Source of the DNA: JAQAZP01 sp965531145
GTDB taxonomy: Bacteria > Acidobacteriota > JAQAZP01
DNA: 14,656 bases
NCBI GenBank assembly: GCA_965531145.1
Contig: CBESOE010000111.1
Span: 1 to 14,656 of the forward strand
Direction of reading: 5' to 3'
In this document: one piece after another, positions 1 to 7,664 of the stretch
Layout of the letters: every line of letters starts with the position of its first letter
Position numbering within the stretch: the stretch's first letter is position 1
Translations under genes and position numbers: made by a program
The notes under the pieces: generated by a model
Database searches by the model: none
What the model saw: the letters and a program-made list of their open reading frames with translations, nothing else
Told to the model about the DNA's origin: nothing

Positions 1-306
1 CATTTCGATATCGCCACCTATGTGGCCCTTGAAACCGGTGACGCGGAGACCGCGCGCGGCATCGGTGTGGGGATGTCGCCAGGCGATGATAGCTACGATC
101 AACCGTATTTCTACGTGAACCCCTGGCCGCACCTCGACGTCGCCAATCTCCCTCCGCCCCTGACACCCGGGCACTGGCACACGGAAGGGTTTGTCGGTTC
201 CATCGCCACCGGAGAGGAGATCCTCACTCTGGACTCCATTGGAACTGGTACATTGGAATTCCTGCGTGCCAGCGTTGGTGCCGGCCGGAAGAACCTTGGA
301 GTCTGA
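1..306 (+). CDS. C-terminal part of a DUF5996-like protein (5' end outside window)
   Basis: The reading frame is open from the first base and ends at TGA 304-306, giving the last 101 residues of a soluble protein; its start lies left of the window. There is no membrane segment. It contains an aromatic stretch (YFYVNPWPHLD) followed by GHWHTEGFVGSIA, a combination that I recall from DUF5996 proteins, a family of unknown function. The assignment is from memory of motif style and is tentative. No catalytic role can be claimed. The gene converges on the dipeptidase gene, leaving a 63-base gap in which I see no clear terminator hairpin. Confidence 0.6.
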   Translation, partial: HFDIATYVALETGDAETARGIGVGMSPGDDSYDQPYFYVNPWPHLDVANLPPPLTPGHWHTEGFVGSIATGEEILTLDSIGTGTLEFLRASVGAGRKNLGV

Positions 307-369
307 TAGTCTGGCGGCGAGGCTGAATGGATATCGTCTTGCCGTATTCACGAACTCGTCTCAATGCTG

Positions 370-1659
370 CTATTGCCGGGCCACGGCTTCAACGTCCCGC
401 CAGACGCGGAGGAAGTTCCCGCCCCAGATCTTGATGATGTCCTCGTCCGAGTAGCCGCGCCGGACCAGTTCCAGGGTGACGTTGAACGCCTGGCTGTGGT
501 CGCTGAAACCGACGAACCCCCCGCCGCCGTCGAAGTCGGTGCCGACACCCACGTGATCGATGCCGGCGACCTGCACCGCGTGGTCGATGTGGTCCGCGTA
601 TGTCTCGATGGAGGCGATGGGGTGGGCCTCGGCGATCTGGCGCCGCCGGCCGTAGTATTCCTCCAGCTTCGGGCGCAGGGCGGCCCGCTCCTCCTCGGAC
701 ATCAGGCGGTATTCCTCCCAGGTGGGGATGCCCATCTCCTGGCGCAGCGCCGTCATCGCCGCCTCCCGCTCCGGCGATTCCGGTCCCAGGTACTGCTCCA
801 GGGTCACGATCTGGATCACGCCGCCTTTGCGGGCCAGGGCCTGCAACTGCTCGTCGGTAAGGTTGCGATCGTGGGCATGGATGGCGGAACACCCCGAGTG
901 CGAGGCGATGATCGGCGCCGCGGAAACGGCGATCAGGTCGAAGAATGCCTTTTCCGAGATGTGCGAGGCGTCGCAGATGATGCCCAGCCGGTTCATCCGG
1001 GCCACCACCTTTTTCCCGAAATCGGAGAGCCCGTCATGCAGCGGCTGGTCGGGGCTGGACGAATCGCAGATCTGGTTGTGTCCGGTGTGGCACAGCGTGA
1101 TGTAGCGCGTTCCCCATTCGTAACAGCGGTCCAGGTACTCAAGCTCCTCGCCGATGGGAAACCCGTTCTCCAGGCCGATGATGATCGCTTTTCTGCCGCC
1201 GGCCACGATCCGCTCCACGTCGTCGGCCGAACCGGCCAGCGCGCAGCGTTCGGGATAGAGTTCCTCCGCCACCCGATGGATCGCTTCATATTGCGCCATG
1301 GCCTTCAGGCGCGCTTTTGCGTATTCCTCGTCGGTCAGCTGCTTTGCCTGGGAGACGAAGACCGCCAGGAAGACGGCGTCCATCCCGCCCTGCTCCATCT
1401 TCACCAGGTCGCAGCGCAGCCGGGAGTTGTCGATACCGGGGTCGAGCTCGCCGGTGCCATACTCCCCGCCGGGGATGTCCACGTGGGAGTCGAGGGTCAG
1501 GGCCTGGCGGTGGACGGCTTCTGCCCGGGCAAGGAGCAGGTCTTCCCCGGACGGAGCCTGCCCGGCACCGGAACGGGCACAGCCGGCCGCTGCCAGCAGG
1601 GCCGCAAGCACAACTGCGAGAATGCTGAAACTCGGAAACAGGTTCATCCTGGTTTTCAT
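370..1659 (-). CDS. Membrane dipeptidase (peptidase family M19), lipoprotein
   Basis: The gene encodes a 429-residue dizinc dipeptidase of the renal-dipeptidase family, which hydrolyses dipeptides, in some members with broad or D-residue specificity. Visible metal-site elements are HxD (H59, D61), the bridging-glutamate motif GLENG (E164), and histidines in ASHIS (H232) and ASHSG (H253). HTGHN (191-195) and GVGTDFDGG near the C-terminus are also typical of the family. Residues 1-27 form a lipoprotein signal with a lipobox ending AAGC (C27), so the enzyme should be anchored to a membrane facing the periplasm. The ATG at 1659 is preceded by AGGAGA at good spacing. The gene lies 78 bases downstream of the radical SAM gene on the same strand and may be cotranscribed with it. 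The substrate is unknown. Confidence 0.93.
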   Translation of the reverse strand: MKTRMNLFPSFSILAVVLAALLAAAGCARSGAGQAPSGEDLLLARAEAVHRQALTLDSHVDIPGGEYGTGELDPGIDNSRLRCDLVKMEQGGMDAVFLAVFVSQAKQLTDEEYAKARLKAMAQYEAIHRVAEELYPERCALAGSADDVERIVAGGRKAIIIGLENGFPIGEELEYLDRCYEWGTRYITLCHTGHNQICDSSSPDQPLHDGLSDFGKKVVARMNRLGIICDASHISEKAFFDLIAVSAAPIIASHSGCSAIHAHDRNLTDEQLQALARKGGVIQIVTLEQYLGPESPEREAAMTALRQEMGIPTWEEYRLMSEEERAALRPKLEEYYGRRRQIAEAHPIASIETYADHIDHAVQVAGIDHVGVGTDFDGGGGFVGFSDHSQAFNVTLELVRRGYSDEDIIKIWGGNFLRVWRDVEAVARQ

Positions 1660-1737
1660 CTGGTCTCTCCTGACAACTTCAGGCGGGTTCGCTGTTCGTG
1701 CTGATTCCGCTTCAAGATATCATACCGGCGCCGAAGG

Positions 1738-3021
1738 TCAGGCATCCTGCATCAGGTGGGCGCTCACGGTGCCTTCAAGGCAGGAGGCGCAGGGTGACCC
1801 GACCTTCTTCCGCCCCCCGGGGCGGCTGAGGGTCCGGGCGATGGCCATCCGTTCGGGGGACCAGTAGAGGTCGCGAATCGGCGTTTCAAAGGCGTTGCCC
1901 AGTTTGAATTCCCCGTAGTCATCGCCGCAGCACATCCCGCAGACCCCGTCGTAGCGAATCATCAGAAAGTGGTAGGGCTGGGGACATGGGAAATCGTGGT
2001 AGACCGGATGGGCCAGGCTCCTGTCCACGCTGTCCGATGCCCGGGCGCGAATGGTGCAGTTCCACTGCGGCACGCTGAAACAGACCCGGGTTTTTCTGAA
2101 GCGGCTTTTCCAGACCTCGATTTCTCTGTTCAGCTCACCGGCGGTATAGATGTCGTAGAGGCCGATGGTCAGCCCGTCCACCAGGCCGTCCAGCCTCTGG
2201 CACAGCTCCGGGTTCTGTGCCAGAACAGCGCCATTGGTGTCTTCCCACTGGGACATGCCGCTCTTCTCCCTGACGTAGAGCGTGAACATCTCGTAGCGCT
2301 TGTCGAGGAAGGGTTCGGATAGCCGGTGCTTTTTCAATACGCCCCGGTAGTCCAGCTGCGCCAGCTGGTTGATCAGGGAATAGAACTTCTTGTCCGGCAT
2401 CTGCTCAATGACGTTCCGGCCCGCCGGGTCCTTGCGGATCCCGCTGCGGTCCTTGAACCGCGGGCAGAAGAAGCAGTCCATGTTGCAGTTGGACTGGATC
2501 TCCAGCTCGGCGCTGCGCCACATGGGAAAGGTGCTCCCCGTCCTCGTGAAGGTTCGGTACCCGTCCCGCAGGAACTCGATGTGCCGGCCGGGTTGGGCCA
2601 GGGTGTGGAGCAGTGACCGTAGCGGCGGCAACCGCCGGCCCAGCGGCTTCACCTCCGCCAGGTAGATGGTGTTGATTTCCGAGCGCTGCAGGATGCGGAA
2701 GCTCCACTCCGTGGGCACCTCGTCTCCCTGGGGGGTCAACAGGTTCTCGATGATCGGGTTTCCGGAGGAGAGGGCGCGGAGCAGGCTGAAGAGGCAGAGC
2801 CGCATGCAGTTCCGCAGGGGGAAGAGGCGGGCGATGTGGTGTCCGGCATAGGCCTCACGGTGGATGCCGAACATCTCCGACATGGTCTCGTCCAGATCCA
2901 GAATGGTCATCTGATCGAGGAGGACCCTGCCTGTTGACGCGGAGTTTTTCCGCAACAGGGACCGGTATTTGTCGATGGTCTGCCGGCGAGGTTCAACTGG
3001 TGTTACCGGGGGCGGACCCAT
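1738..3021 (-). CDS. Radical SAM/SPASM protein with N-terminal PAS-like domain
   Basis: The product has 427 residues. Residues about 30-125 read as a PAS fold: a strand (RVLLDQMTILDLDETMSEMFG), then GxHI..LFP, then LTPQGDEVPTEWSFRIL matching the 'kdGe..w.e' end of PAS domains. The radical SAM cluster motif CNMDCFFC follows (C179, C183, C186). The usual GGEP motif appears as LSEPFL (234-239). A SPASM-type C-terminus carries C361, C364/C365, C411 and C414 around a 'dG.C..CCGDD....LGN' pattern, which should bind one or more auxiliary 4Fe-4S clusters. I chose ATG 3021 over the upstream GTG at 3039 because GAGGA sits seven bases before it. SPASM enzymes commonly modify peptides or act as sugar/cofactor enzymes; the substrate is not evident here. 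A PAS domain on such an enzyme is unusual and suggests sensing or partner binding (inference). Confidence 0.85.
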   Translation of the reverse strand: MGPPPVTPVEPRRQTIDKYRSLLRKNSASTGRVLLDQMTILDLDETMSEMFGIHREAYAGHHIARLFPLRNCMRLCLFSLLRALSSGNPIIENLLTPQGDEVPTEWSFRILQRSEINTIYLAEVKPLGRRLPPLRSLLHTLAQPGRHIEFLRDGYRTFTRTGSTFPMWRSAELEIQSNCNMDCFFCPRFKDRSGIRKDPAGRNVIEQMPDKKFYSLINQLAQLDYRGVLKKHRLSEPFLDKRYEMFTLYVREKSGMSQWEDTNGAVLAQNPELCQRLDGLVDGLTIGLYDIYTAGELNREIEVWKSRFRKTRVCFSVPQWNCTIRARASDSVDRSLAHPVYHDFPCPQPYHFLMIRYDGVCGMCCGDDYGEFKLGNAFETPIRDLYWSPERMAIARTLSRPGGRKKVGSPCASCLEGTVSAHLMQDA

Positions 3022-3069
3022 GGGGAGTTCCTCTGGCACTGGGGCGAAGCTCTCGTCCTTGCCGGGGAT

Positions 3070-3099
3070 ATTCTCCGGTCACCATATACTAAATGTCAA
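3070..3099 (-). promoter_or_regulatory. Candidate sigma70 promoter for the PAS-radical SAM gene
   Basis: Read on the minus strand, a perfect TTGACA (bases 3094-3099) is followed after 18 bases by GAGAAT (3070-3075), a four-of-six match to TATAAT. Transcription would begin some 40 bases before the chosen ATG at 3021. This rests on consensus matching by eye only. Confidence 0.35.
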
Positions 3100-3128
3100 G
3101 AATAGTCGTCATCAGGTAATGGAGCCCG

Positions 3129-3533
3129 ATGGGGTATCCGTGCAATGTCCGCTGCACCTTCTGCAATCAGGCCGATTATTCCACCAAACGGGTTCTTGAC
3201 CGGCGAATCTGGAGCGAAGCGCTGCTCCCGGCATACGAAGTGGTGCGCGGCATCAACATGCAGGGCGGAGAACCCACGGTATCGAATGATTGCCGGGAAT
3301 TGCTCCAGCTCCTGCTGGACCGGTATCCCAACGTGCGATTGGCCCTCATGACCAACAGCGATTACCGCGATTGCGGGATCACCTGTATTCACAACTTATT
3401 TCCCACCGGTCCCCGCACCGCCCAACTGCGCAAGGTCGCCTTCAAAGCCACCCGTGACCCCTGGCTCTATCTCAAAAAGGCACACAACAAGAGAAAACGG
3501 CAGAACAACTTCAGGAAACTGAAGGAAGTGTAA
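3129..3533 (+). pseudogene. Decayed radical SAM gene (N-terminal core joined to a C-terminal tail)
   Basis: The open frame gives 134 residues, far short of a working radical SAM enzyme. It begins with a good cluster motif CNVRCTFC (C5, C9, C12) and a GGEPT motif (46-50), then stops matching a barrel after RLALMTN (70-76). What follows (DCGITCIHN, then a basic tail rich in K and R) looks like the SPASM-type end of a longer protein, so roughly the middle of the barrel seems to be missing. In the same frame, an ATG at 3093 opens a short peptide that is stopped by TAA 3117-3119. Directly after that stop come W-S-P, residues often found just before such a cluster motif. GGAG at 3121-3124 could still support translation from ATG 3129. 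I read it as a remnant; a short expressed protein is the alternative. Confidence 0.65.
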
Positions 3534-3575
3534 TTCCTGTCGTCACCCCCTCTCGCTGTCCGGCCAAAAACCATG

Positions 3576-3581
3576 TACAAT
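3576..3581 (+). promoter_or_regulatory. Possible -10 element upstream of the metal importer operon
   Basis: TACAAT matches TATAAT at five of six positions and lies about 55 bases before the binding-protein ATG, in a locally AT-richer stretch. No convincing -35 hexamer lies at the usual distance, so the promoter may need an activator or may not be real. I saw no clear Fur, Zur or MntR palindrome around it. Confidence 0.25.
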
Positions 3582-3635
3582 ATCAGCATCTGAAGCTGCT
3601 CTCCTGACGAATCCGGGCTCGATGAGGTCTCTCTG

Positions 3636-4595
3636 ATGAAACGCTTGATACTGTGTGCCGTCGTTCTGTTCACCCTCGTTCTGCTGGCCCCCGGATGCGG
3701 ACCGGTGGATCAGGATCGAGGGGCAATCGCCGAACGATCGGTAAATGCGGTGACCACCACCGGGATGATCGGCGACCTGGTGGCCAACATCGGCGGCGAG
3801 CGGGTGACGGTGACCAGCCTGATGGGCCCGGGTGTGGATCCGCACCTCTACAAGGCCAGCGAAGGGGACGTGGGCCGTCTCACCGGGGCGGACATCATCT
3901 TTTACAACGGCCTGCACCTGGAGGGGAAGATGGCCGAGGTGCTCGAACGGCTGAGCACCCGCATCCCCACCATGGCGGTGGCCGAGGTGCTGGACGAGGA
4001 ACACCGGCTCATGCCGCCGGAGTTCGGCGGAAGCAGCGACCCCCACGTCTGGTTCGACGTCTCCCAGTGGGTGGACATCGCCGCCGGCATCCGTGACCGA
4101 CTGGCCGAACTGGACCCTGAGCACGCACAGACCTATCGGGAAAATGCCGCCGCCTATATCGGAAGACTGGAATCGCTGCATGTCGAGGTGATCAGCAAGG
4201 CGGAGCTGATCCCCGCGGATCAGCGTATTCTGGTCACCGCCCACGATGCCTTCAACTACTTCGGCCGGGCCTACGGGTTCGAGGTGCGTGGTCTTCAGGG
4301 AATCAGCACCGCCACCGAAGCCGGCACCGCCGACGTGCAGGATTTGGTGGGCTTTATCGTGGAAAAGCGGATCCCGGCGCTGTTCATCGAGTCCTCGGTG
4401 CCGGTCCGTACCATCGAGGCGGTGCAGAGCGCGGTGCGGGCCAGGGGCTTCGATGTTACCATCGGCGGCGAGCTCTTCTCCGACGCCATGGGAACTCCCG
4501 GCACCCCCGAGGGCACCTACATCGGTATGGTGACCCACAACATCGACACCATCGTCAGCGCGTTCGGTTATGAGCCGGCCCGGCCGGCCCACTGA
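3636..4595 (+). CDS. Zinc/manganese ABC importer binding lipoprotein (TroA/ZnuA/MntC family)
   Basis: This 319-residue cluster A-I solute-binding protein captures a divalent metal in the periplasm and hands it to the permease encoded downstream. The four expected ligands are visible: H70 (VDPHLY), H137 (DPHVWFD), H202 (TAHDAF) and D282 (LFSDAMG). The His-His-His-Asp set resembles TroA rather than the His-His-Glu-Asp set of the Mn-specific MntC/PsaA. The His-rich loop of many ZnuA proteins is absent, so zinc, manganese or iron remains open. Residues 1-21 form a lipoprotein signal with the box LAPGC, slightly off consensus. GAGG lies eight bases before the ATG. It is the first gene of a tightly packed four-gene operon, with ten bases to the ATPase start. 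Confidence 0.94.
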   Translation: MKRLILCAVVLFTLVLLAPGCGPVDQDRGAIAERSVNAVTTTGMIGDLVANIGGERVTVTSLMGPGVDPHLYKASEGDVGRLTGADIIFYNGLHLEGKMAEVLERLSTRIPTMAVAEVLDEEHRLMPPEFGGSSDPHVWFDVSQWVDIAAGIRDRLAELDPEHAQTYRENAAAYIGRLESLHVEVISKAELIPADQRILVTAHDAFNYFGRAYGFEVRGLQGISTATEAGTADVQDLVGFIVEKRIPALFIESSVPVRTIEAVQSAVRARGFDVTIGGELFSDAMGTPGTPEGTYIGMVTHNIDTIVSAFGYEPARPAH

Positions 4596-4605
4596 GGACT
4601 TTCCA

Positions 4606-5415
4606 ATGACAGGCAGCGCAACCGATAAAGCTCCGGCCATCGACGTCACCGACATCACCGTGGCCTACCGCGAGAAACCGGTGCTCTGGGACATTGACCT
4701 GCGGGTTCCCCGGGGCGTACTGATGGCCATTGTCGGGCCCAATGGCGCCGGGAAAACCACCCTGCTCAAGGCGATCATGGGGCTGGTGCCCACGGCGGCG
4801 GGCAATGTGGAGATCTTCGGCAAATCCTACGACGACGTACGCAAGCGGGTGGGCTATGTCCCCCAGCGGGGCAGCGTGGACTGGGACTTTCCCACCACGG
4901 TGCTCGACCTTGTGATGATGGGTTCCTACGGGGCACTGGGCTGGGTGCGCCGGCCGGGCCGTATCCAGCGTGACGCCGCCATGCTGGCGCTGGAGCGGGT
5001 GGGCATCCGGGACTTGTCCGGCCGTCAGATCAGCCAGCTCTCCGGCGGCCAGCAGCAGCGGGCCTTTCTCGCCCGCGCCCTGATCCAGGACGCCGACCTC
5101 TACTTCATGGACGAACCCTTCCAGGGGGTGGACGCCACCACCGAGCGGGCGATCATCGACATCCTCAAGGAGTTTCGCGAACAGGGCAAGACCGTGCTGG
5201 TGGTGCACCACGACCTGCAGACCGTCCCGGAGTATTTCGACTGGGTGATCCTGCTCAATGTGCGGCGGATCGCCAGCGGCCCGGTGAGCGAGGTGTTCAC
5301 CGGGGAGAACCTCCGCCTGGCCTTTGGCGGCAAGGTGGGATTCCTCTCCCCCCACGAGGCCGGCGGCACGGAACATCACATTCTCCAACGAAAGAGCGCC
5401 GAAAAAGCCGAGTAG
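4606..5415 (+). CDS. Metal ABC importer ATPase
   Basis: The product is a 269-residue cytoplasmic ATPase subunit that powers metal import. Elements in order: Walker A GPNGAGKTT (44-52), Q-loop at Q87 (GYVPQRG), the SVDWDFP stretch typical of zinc/manganese ATPases, signature LSGGQ (145-149), Walker B LYFMDE (165-170) and H-loop H202 (VVHHDL). All catalytic residues are present and the length is normal for the family. The frame is open to an ATG-less extension at 4570, but ATG 4606 is preferred: it follows GAGGA at seven bases and removes an overlap with the binding-protein gene. It is the second gene of the operon, with 18 bases to the first permease. Confidence 0.95.
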   Translation: MTGSATDKAPAIDVTDITVAYREKPVLWDIDLRVPRGVLMAIVGPNGAGKTTLLKAIMGLVPTAAGNVEIFGKSYDDVRKRVGYVPQRGSVDWDFPTTVLDLVMMGSYGALGWVRRPGRIQRDAAMLALERVGIRDLSGRQISQLSGGQQQRAFLARALIQDADLYFMDEPFQGVDATTERAIIDILKEFREQGKTVLVVHHDLQTVPEYFDWVILLNVRRIASGPVSEVFTGENLRLAFGGKVGFLSPHEAGGTEHHILQRKSAEKAE

Positions 5416-5433
5416 CGGCGGCGTAGCCGACCC

Positions 5434-6558
5434 ATGGATCCTCTCTCTTTCCTCACCGACTACACCCTGCGCACCGTGGCCCTCGGTGCGGCGCTGCTCG
5501 GTGCGGTGAGCGGGTCGCTGGGCACCTTCGCCCTCTTGCGGCGCCGGGCCCTGCTGGGCGACGCCATGAGCCACGCCGCCCTCCCGGGCATCGCCATCGC
5601 CTTCCTGATCACCGGCAGCAAGGCGCCGCTGGTGATCCTGGCCGGGGCGGCGGTGGCCGCGTGGCTGGGGGCCTGGTTCGTGCTGCAGGTGGTGAACCTG
5701 ACGCGGATCAAGGAGGACAGCGCCCTCGGTCTGGTGCTCTCGGTCTTTTTTGGCTTCGGGCTGGTGCTGCTGACCTGGATCCAGAAACGCCCCGACGCTT
5801 CCCAGGCCGGGCTGGACTCCTTCCTCTTTGGCCAGGCGGCCACCCTGATGGAGAAGGACCTGCTGGCCATGGCGGCCCTGGGTGTGCCGGCGCTGCTGCT
5901 GATGCTGCTGTTCTGGAAGGAGCTGAAGCTGCTCAGCTTCGACCCCGATTTCGGCAACTCCCTGGGGTATCCCATGCGGCGGCTGGACCTGCTGCTGACC
6001 ACCCTGCTGGTGATCGCCATCGTCATCGGCCTGCAGACGGTGGGGGTGGTGCTGATGAGCGCCATGCTGGTGGCCCCGGCGGCCGCGGCGCGGCAGTGGA
6101 CCGACCGGCTGGGGGTGATGGTCCTGCTCGCCGCCTTCTTCGGTGCGGCCGGAGGCGTGGGCGGGGCAGTGCTCTCCAGCTCGGTCCGCCGGTTGCCCAC
6201 CGGGCCGACCATCGTGCTCTTCATGAGCGCCGTGGTGCTGCTGTCACTGCTGCTGGCGCCGAACCGCGGGCTGCTCTGGTCCTGGGTCCGGCAACTGCGC
6301 AGCCGCCGCCGGCTCCAGCTGCAGGCGGTGCTTGAGGATCTTCACGTGTTATCGCTGCAGCACGAAGATCCCTTCCACCCGCACCGCACGGCGGTACTGC
6401 GGACCATGAGCGAGGGGCACGGCGGCGCCGACCGCAGCCTGGTGGAGCTGGAGTCGCGGGGGCTGGCCCGCCGGGTGGGGCCCGACCGCTGGGCGCTGAC
6501 CGAAGCGGGTGCAGCCGAAGCGGTTCGGACCTTTGTCAAAGGGGGAAGTGACCAATGA
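5434..6558 (+). CDS. Metal ABC importer permease (ABC-3 family) with C-terminal winged-helix-like domain
   Basis: The product has 374 residues. The first ~285 are a typical ABC-3 permease with many hydrophobic segments and the conserved LLRRRALLGDAMSHAALPG region near residues 30-50. This family usually ends near residue 290. Here, after the basic stretch LRSRRRLQLQ, about 85 soluble residues follow: a helix, a second helix pair (TAVLRTMSEG; DRSLVELESRGLARRV) and a wing-like strand ending ALTEAGAAEA. That is the pattern of a DtxR/MarR-like winged helix. Permease fused to a DtxR-like repressor is known from chlamydial YtgCR, where the repressor part is cut free. Whether this shorter domain binds DNA, metal or the ATPase is unknown. 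I see no strong ribosome site before ATG 5434; translation may couple to the ATPase gene. Its stop overlaps the next start (ATGA). Confidence 0.9.
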   Translation: MDPLSFLTDYTLRTVALGAALLGAVSGSLGTFALLRRRALLGDAMSHAALPGIAIAFLITGSKAPLVILAGAAVAAWLGAWFVLQVVNLTRIKEDSALGLVLSVFFGFGLVLLTWIQKRPDASQAGLDSFLFGQAATLMEKDLLAMAALGVPALLLMLLFWKELKLLSFDPDFGNSLGYPMRRLDLLLTTLLVIAIVIGLQTVGVVLMSAMLVAPAAAARQWTDRLGVMVLLAAFFGAAGGVGGAVLSSSVRRLPTGPTIVLFMSAVVLLSLLLAPNRGLLWSWVRQLRSRRRLQLQAVLEDLHVLSLQHEDPFHPHRTAVLRTMSEGHGGADRSLVELESRGLARRVGPDRWALTEAGAAEAVRTFVKGGSDQ

Positions 6559-7664
6559 GCCCCGCCCAGGTCGAGATCCAGCTGATTGCGGCGGTGACCG
6601 CGGCGGCCTGCGCGCTGCCCGGGGTGTTTCTCGTGCTGCGGCGGATGGCCATGCTCAGCGATGCCATCAGCCACTCAATCCTCCTCGGTATCGTGCTGGC
6701 CTTTTTTGTCACCCGTGACCTGGCCTCACCGCTGCTGCTGGTGGCGGCGGCAGTCACCGGGCTGGTCACCGTGGCCCTGGTGGAACTGCTGGGCCGCACG
6801 CGCCTGATCAAAAAGGACGCCGCTATCGGCCTGGTCTTTCCGGTGCTGTTCAGTGCGGGGGTGATCCTCATCGCCCGCTACGCCGGAGACGTGCACCTCG
6901 ATGTGGACTCGGTGCTGCTGGGGGAACTGGCCTTCGCGCCCTTTAACCGCTTCGAACTCTTCGGCATCGATTTGGGGCCGGTTTCCCTGATGGTGATGAT
7001 CGGGGCGCTGCTGGCCAATACCGCTTTTCTGCTCCTCTTCTACAAGGAGATGAAACTCTCCACCTTCGACCCCGAGCTGGCGGCGGCGCTGGGCTTCTCG
7101 CCGGTGCTCCTCCACTACACCCACATGGGCCTGGTGTCGGTCACCGCGGTGAGCGCTTTTGACGCGGTGGGGTCGGTGCTGGTGGTGGCGCTGATGATCG
7201 GCCCGCCGGCCGCAGCCTACCTGCTCACCGACCGCCTGCCGGTGATGATTGCGCTCTCGGTGGGGATCGGCGTGACCAGCGCCTTGTCCGGTTACTGGTT
7301 GGCCCACTCCCTCGATGCCTCCATCGCCGGGTCCATGGCCGCCATGACCGGAGTGGCTTTTCTGCTGGCACTTTTCTTTGCCCCGGGGCGGGGGCTGGCG
7401 GCCATCGCCGGTCGCCGCCGGCGCCAGCGGCTGGAGTTTGCCGGGCAGATGCTGGCCGTACACCTGCTGCAACACGAAGGCTGTCCCGACGAGCCGTACG
7501 AGAGCAGCATGGCCCAGCTGGAAGAGCACTTCCGCTGGGACCGGAGCTTTGCCCAGCAGATTGTCCGGCTGGGGCTGAAGCGAGAGCTGATGGTGCAGCA
7601 GGACGACTGTCTCCAGCTCACCGAGAGCGGGCGGGAACTGGCGCGGGTGGTGGTGGTCCGCTAG
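6555..7664 (+). CDS. Second metal ABC importer permease (ABC-3) with C-terminal winged-helix-like domain
   Basis: The product has 369 residues. The membrane part is about residues 1-280, with the family motif VLRRMAMLSDAISHS near the start. It is followed by a basic joint (GRRRRQRLE) and about 85 soluble residues: a helix (AGQMLAVHLLQHEG), a helix (SSMAQLEEHF), a recognition-like helix (RSFAQQIVRLGLKREL) and a wing ending CLQLTESGRELA. This repeats the layout of the preceding permease with different sequence. The two proteins probably form the heterodimeric channel. The start overlaps the previous stop by ATGA, so translation is coupled. The stop TAG shares a CTAG with the stop of the convergent PadR gene. 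Four genes in the order binding protein, ATPase, permease, permease match ytgABCD/troABCD-type operons. Confidence 0.9.
   Translation: MSPAQVEIQLIAAVTAAACALPGVFLVLRRMAMLSDAISHSILLGIVLAFFVTRDLASPLLLVAAAVTGLVTVALVELLGRTRLIKKDAAIGLVFPVLFSAGVILIARYAGDVHLDVDSVLLGELAFAPFNRFELFGIDLGPVSLMVMIGALLANTAFLLLFYKEMKLSTFDPELAAALGFSPVLLHYTHMGLVSVTAVSAFDAVGSVLVVALMIGPPAAAYLLTDRLPVMIALSVGIGVTSALSGYWLAHSLDASIAGSMAAMTGVAFLLALFFAPGRGLAAIAGRRRRQRLEFAGQMLAVHLLQHEGCPDEPYESSMAQLEEHFRWDRSFAQQIVRLGLKRELMVQQDDCLQLTESGRELARVVVVR

Noticed and set aside
307..369. Terminator between the DUF5996-like gene and the dipeptidase gene
   Set aside because: No stem of useful length followed by a T-tract was found on either strand.
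364..1704. 446-residue plus-strand open frame opposite the dipeptidase gene
   Set aside because: It is antisense to a clear M19 enzyme with all catalytic motifs and shows no recognisable domain; long antisense frames are expected at this GC content.
3085..3090. TATACT as a plus-strand -10 for the decayed radical SAM gene
   Set aside because: The hexamer is good, but no acceptable -35 lies 15-19 bases upstream.
3040..3199. Possible small precursor peptide near the radical SAM genes
   Set aside because: The only small frames here are antisense or shifted versions of the radical SAM genes, with poor ribosome sites and no leader-core pattern.
3543..5574. Long minus-strand open frames (371 and 339 residues) opposite the binding-protein and ATPase genes
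   Set aside because: Composition is rich in His, Gly and Arg without domain features, and the plus strand carries unmistakable ABC importer genes.
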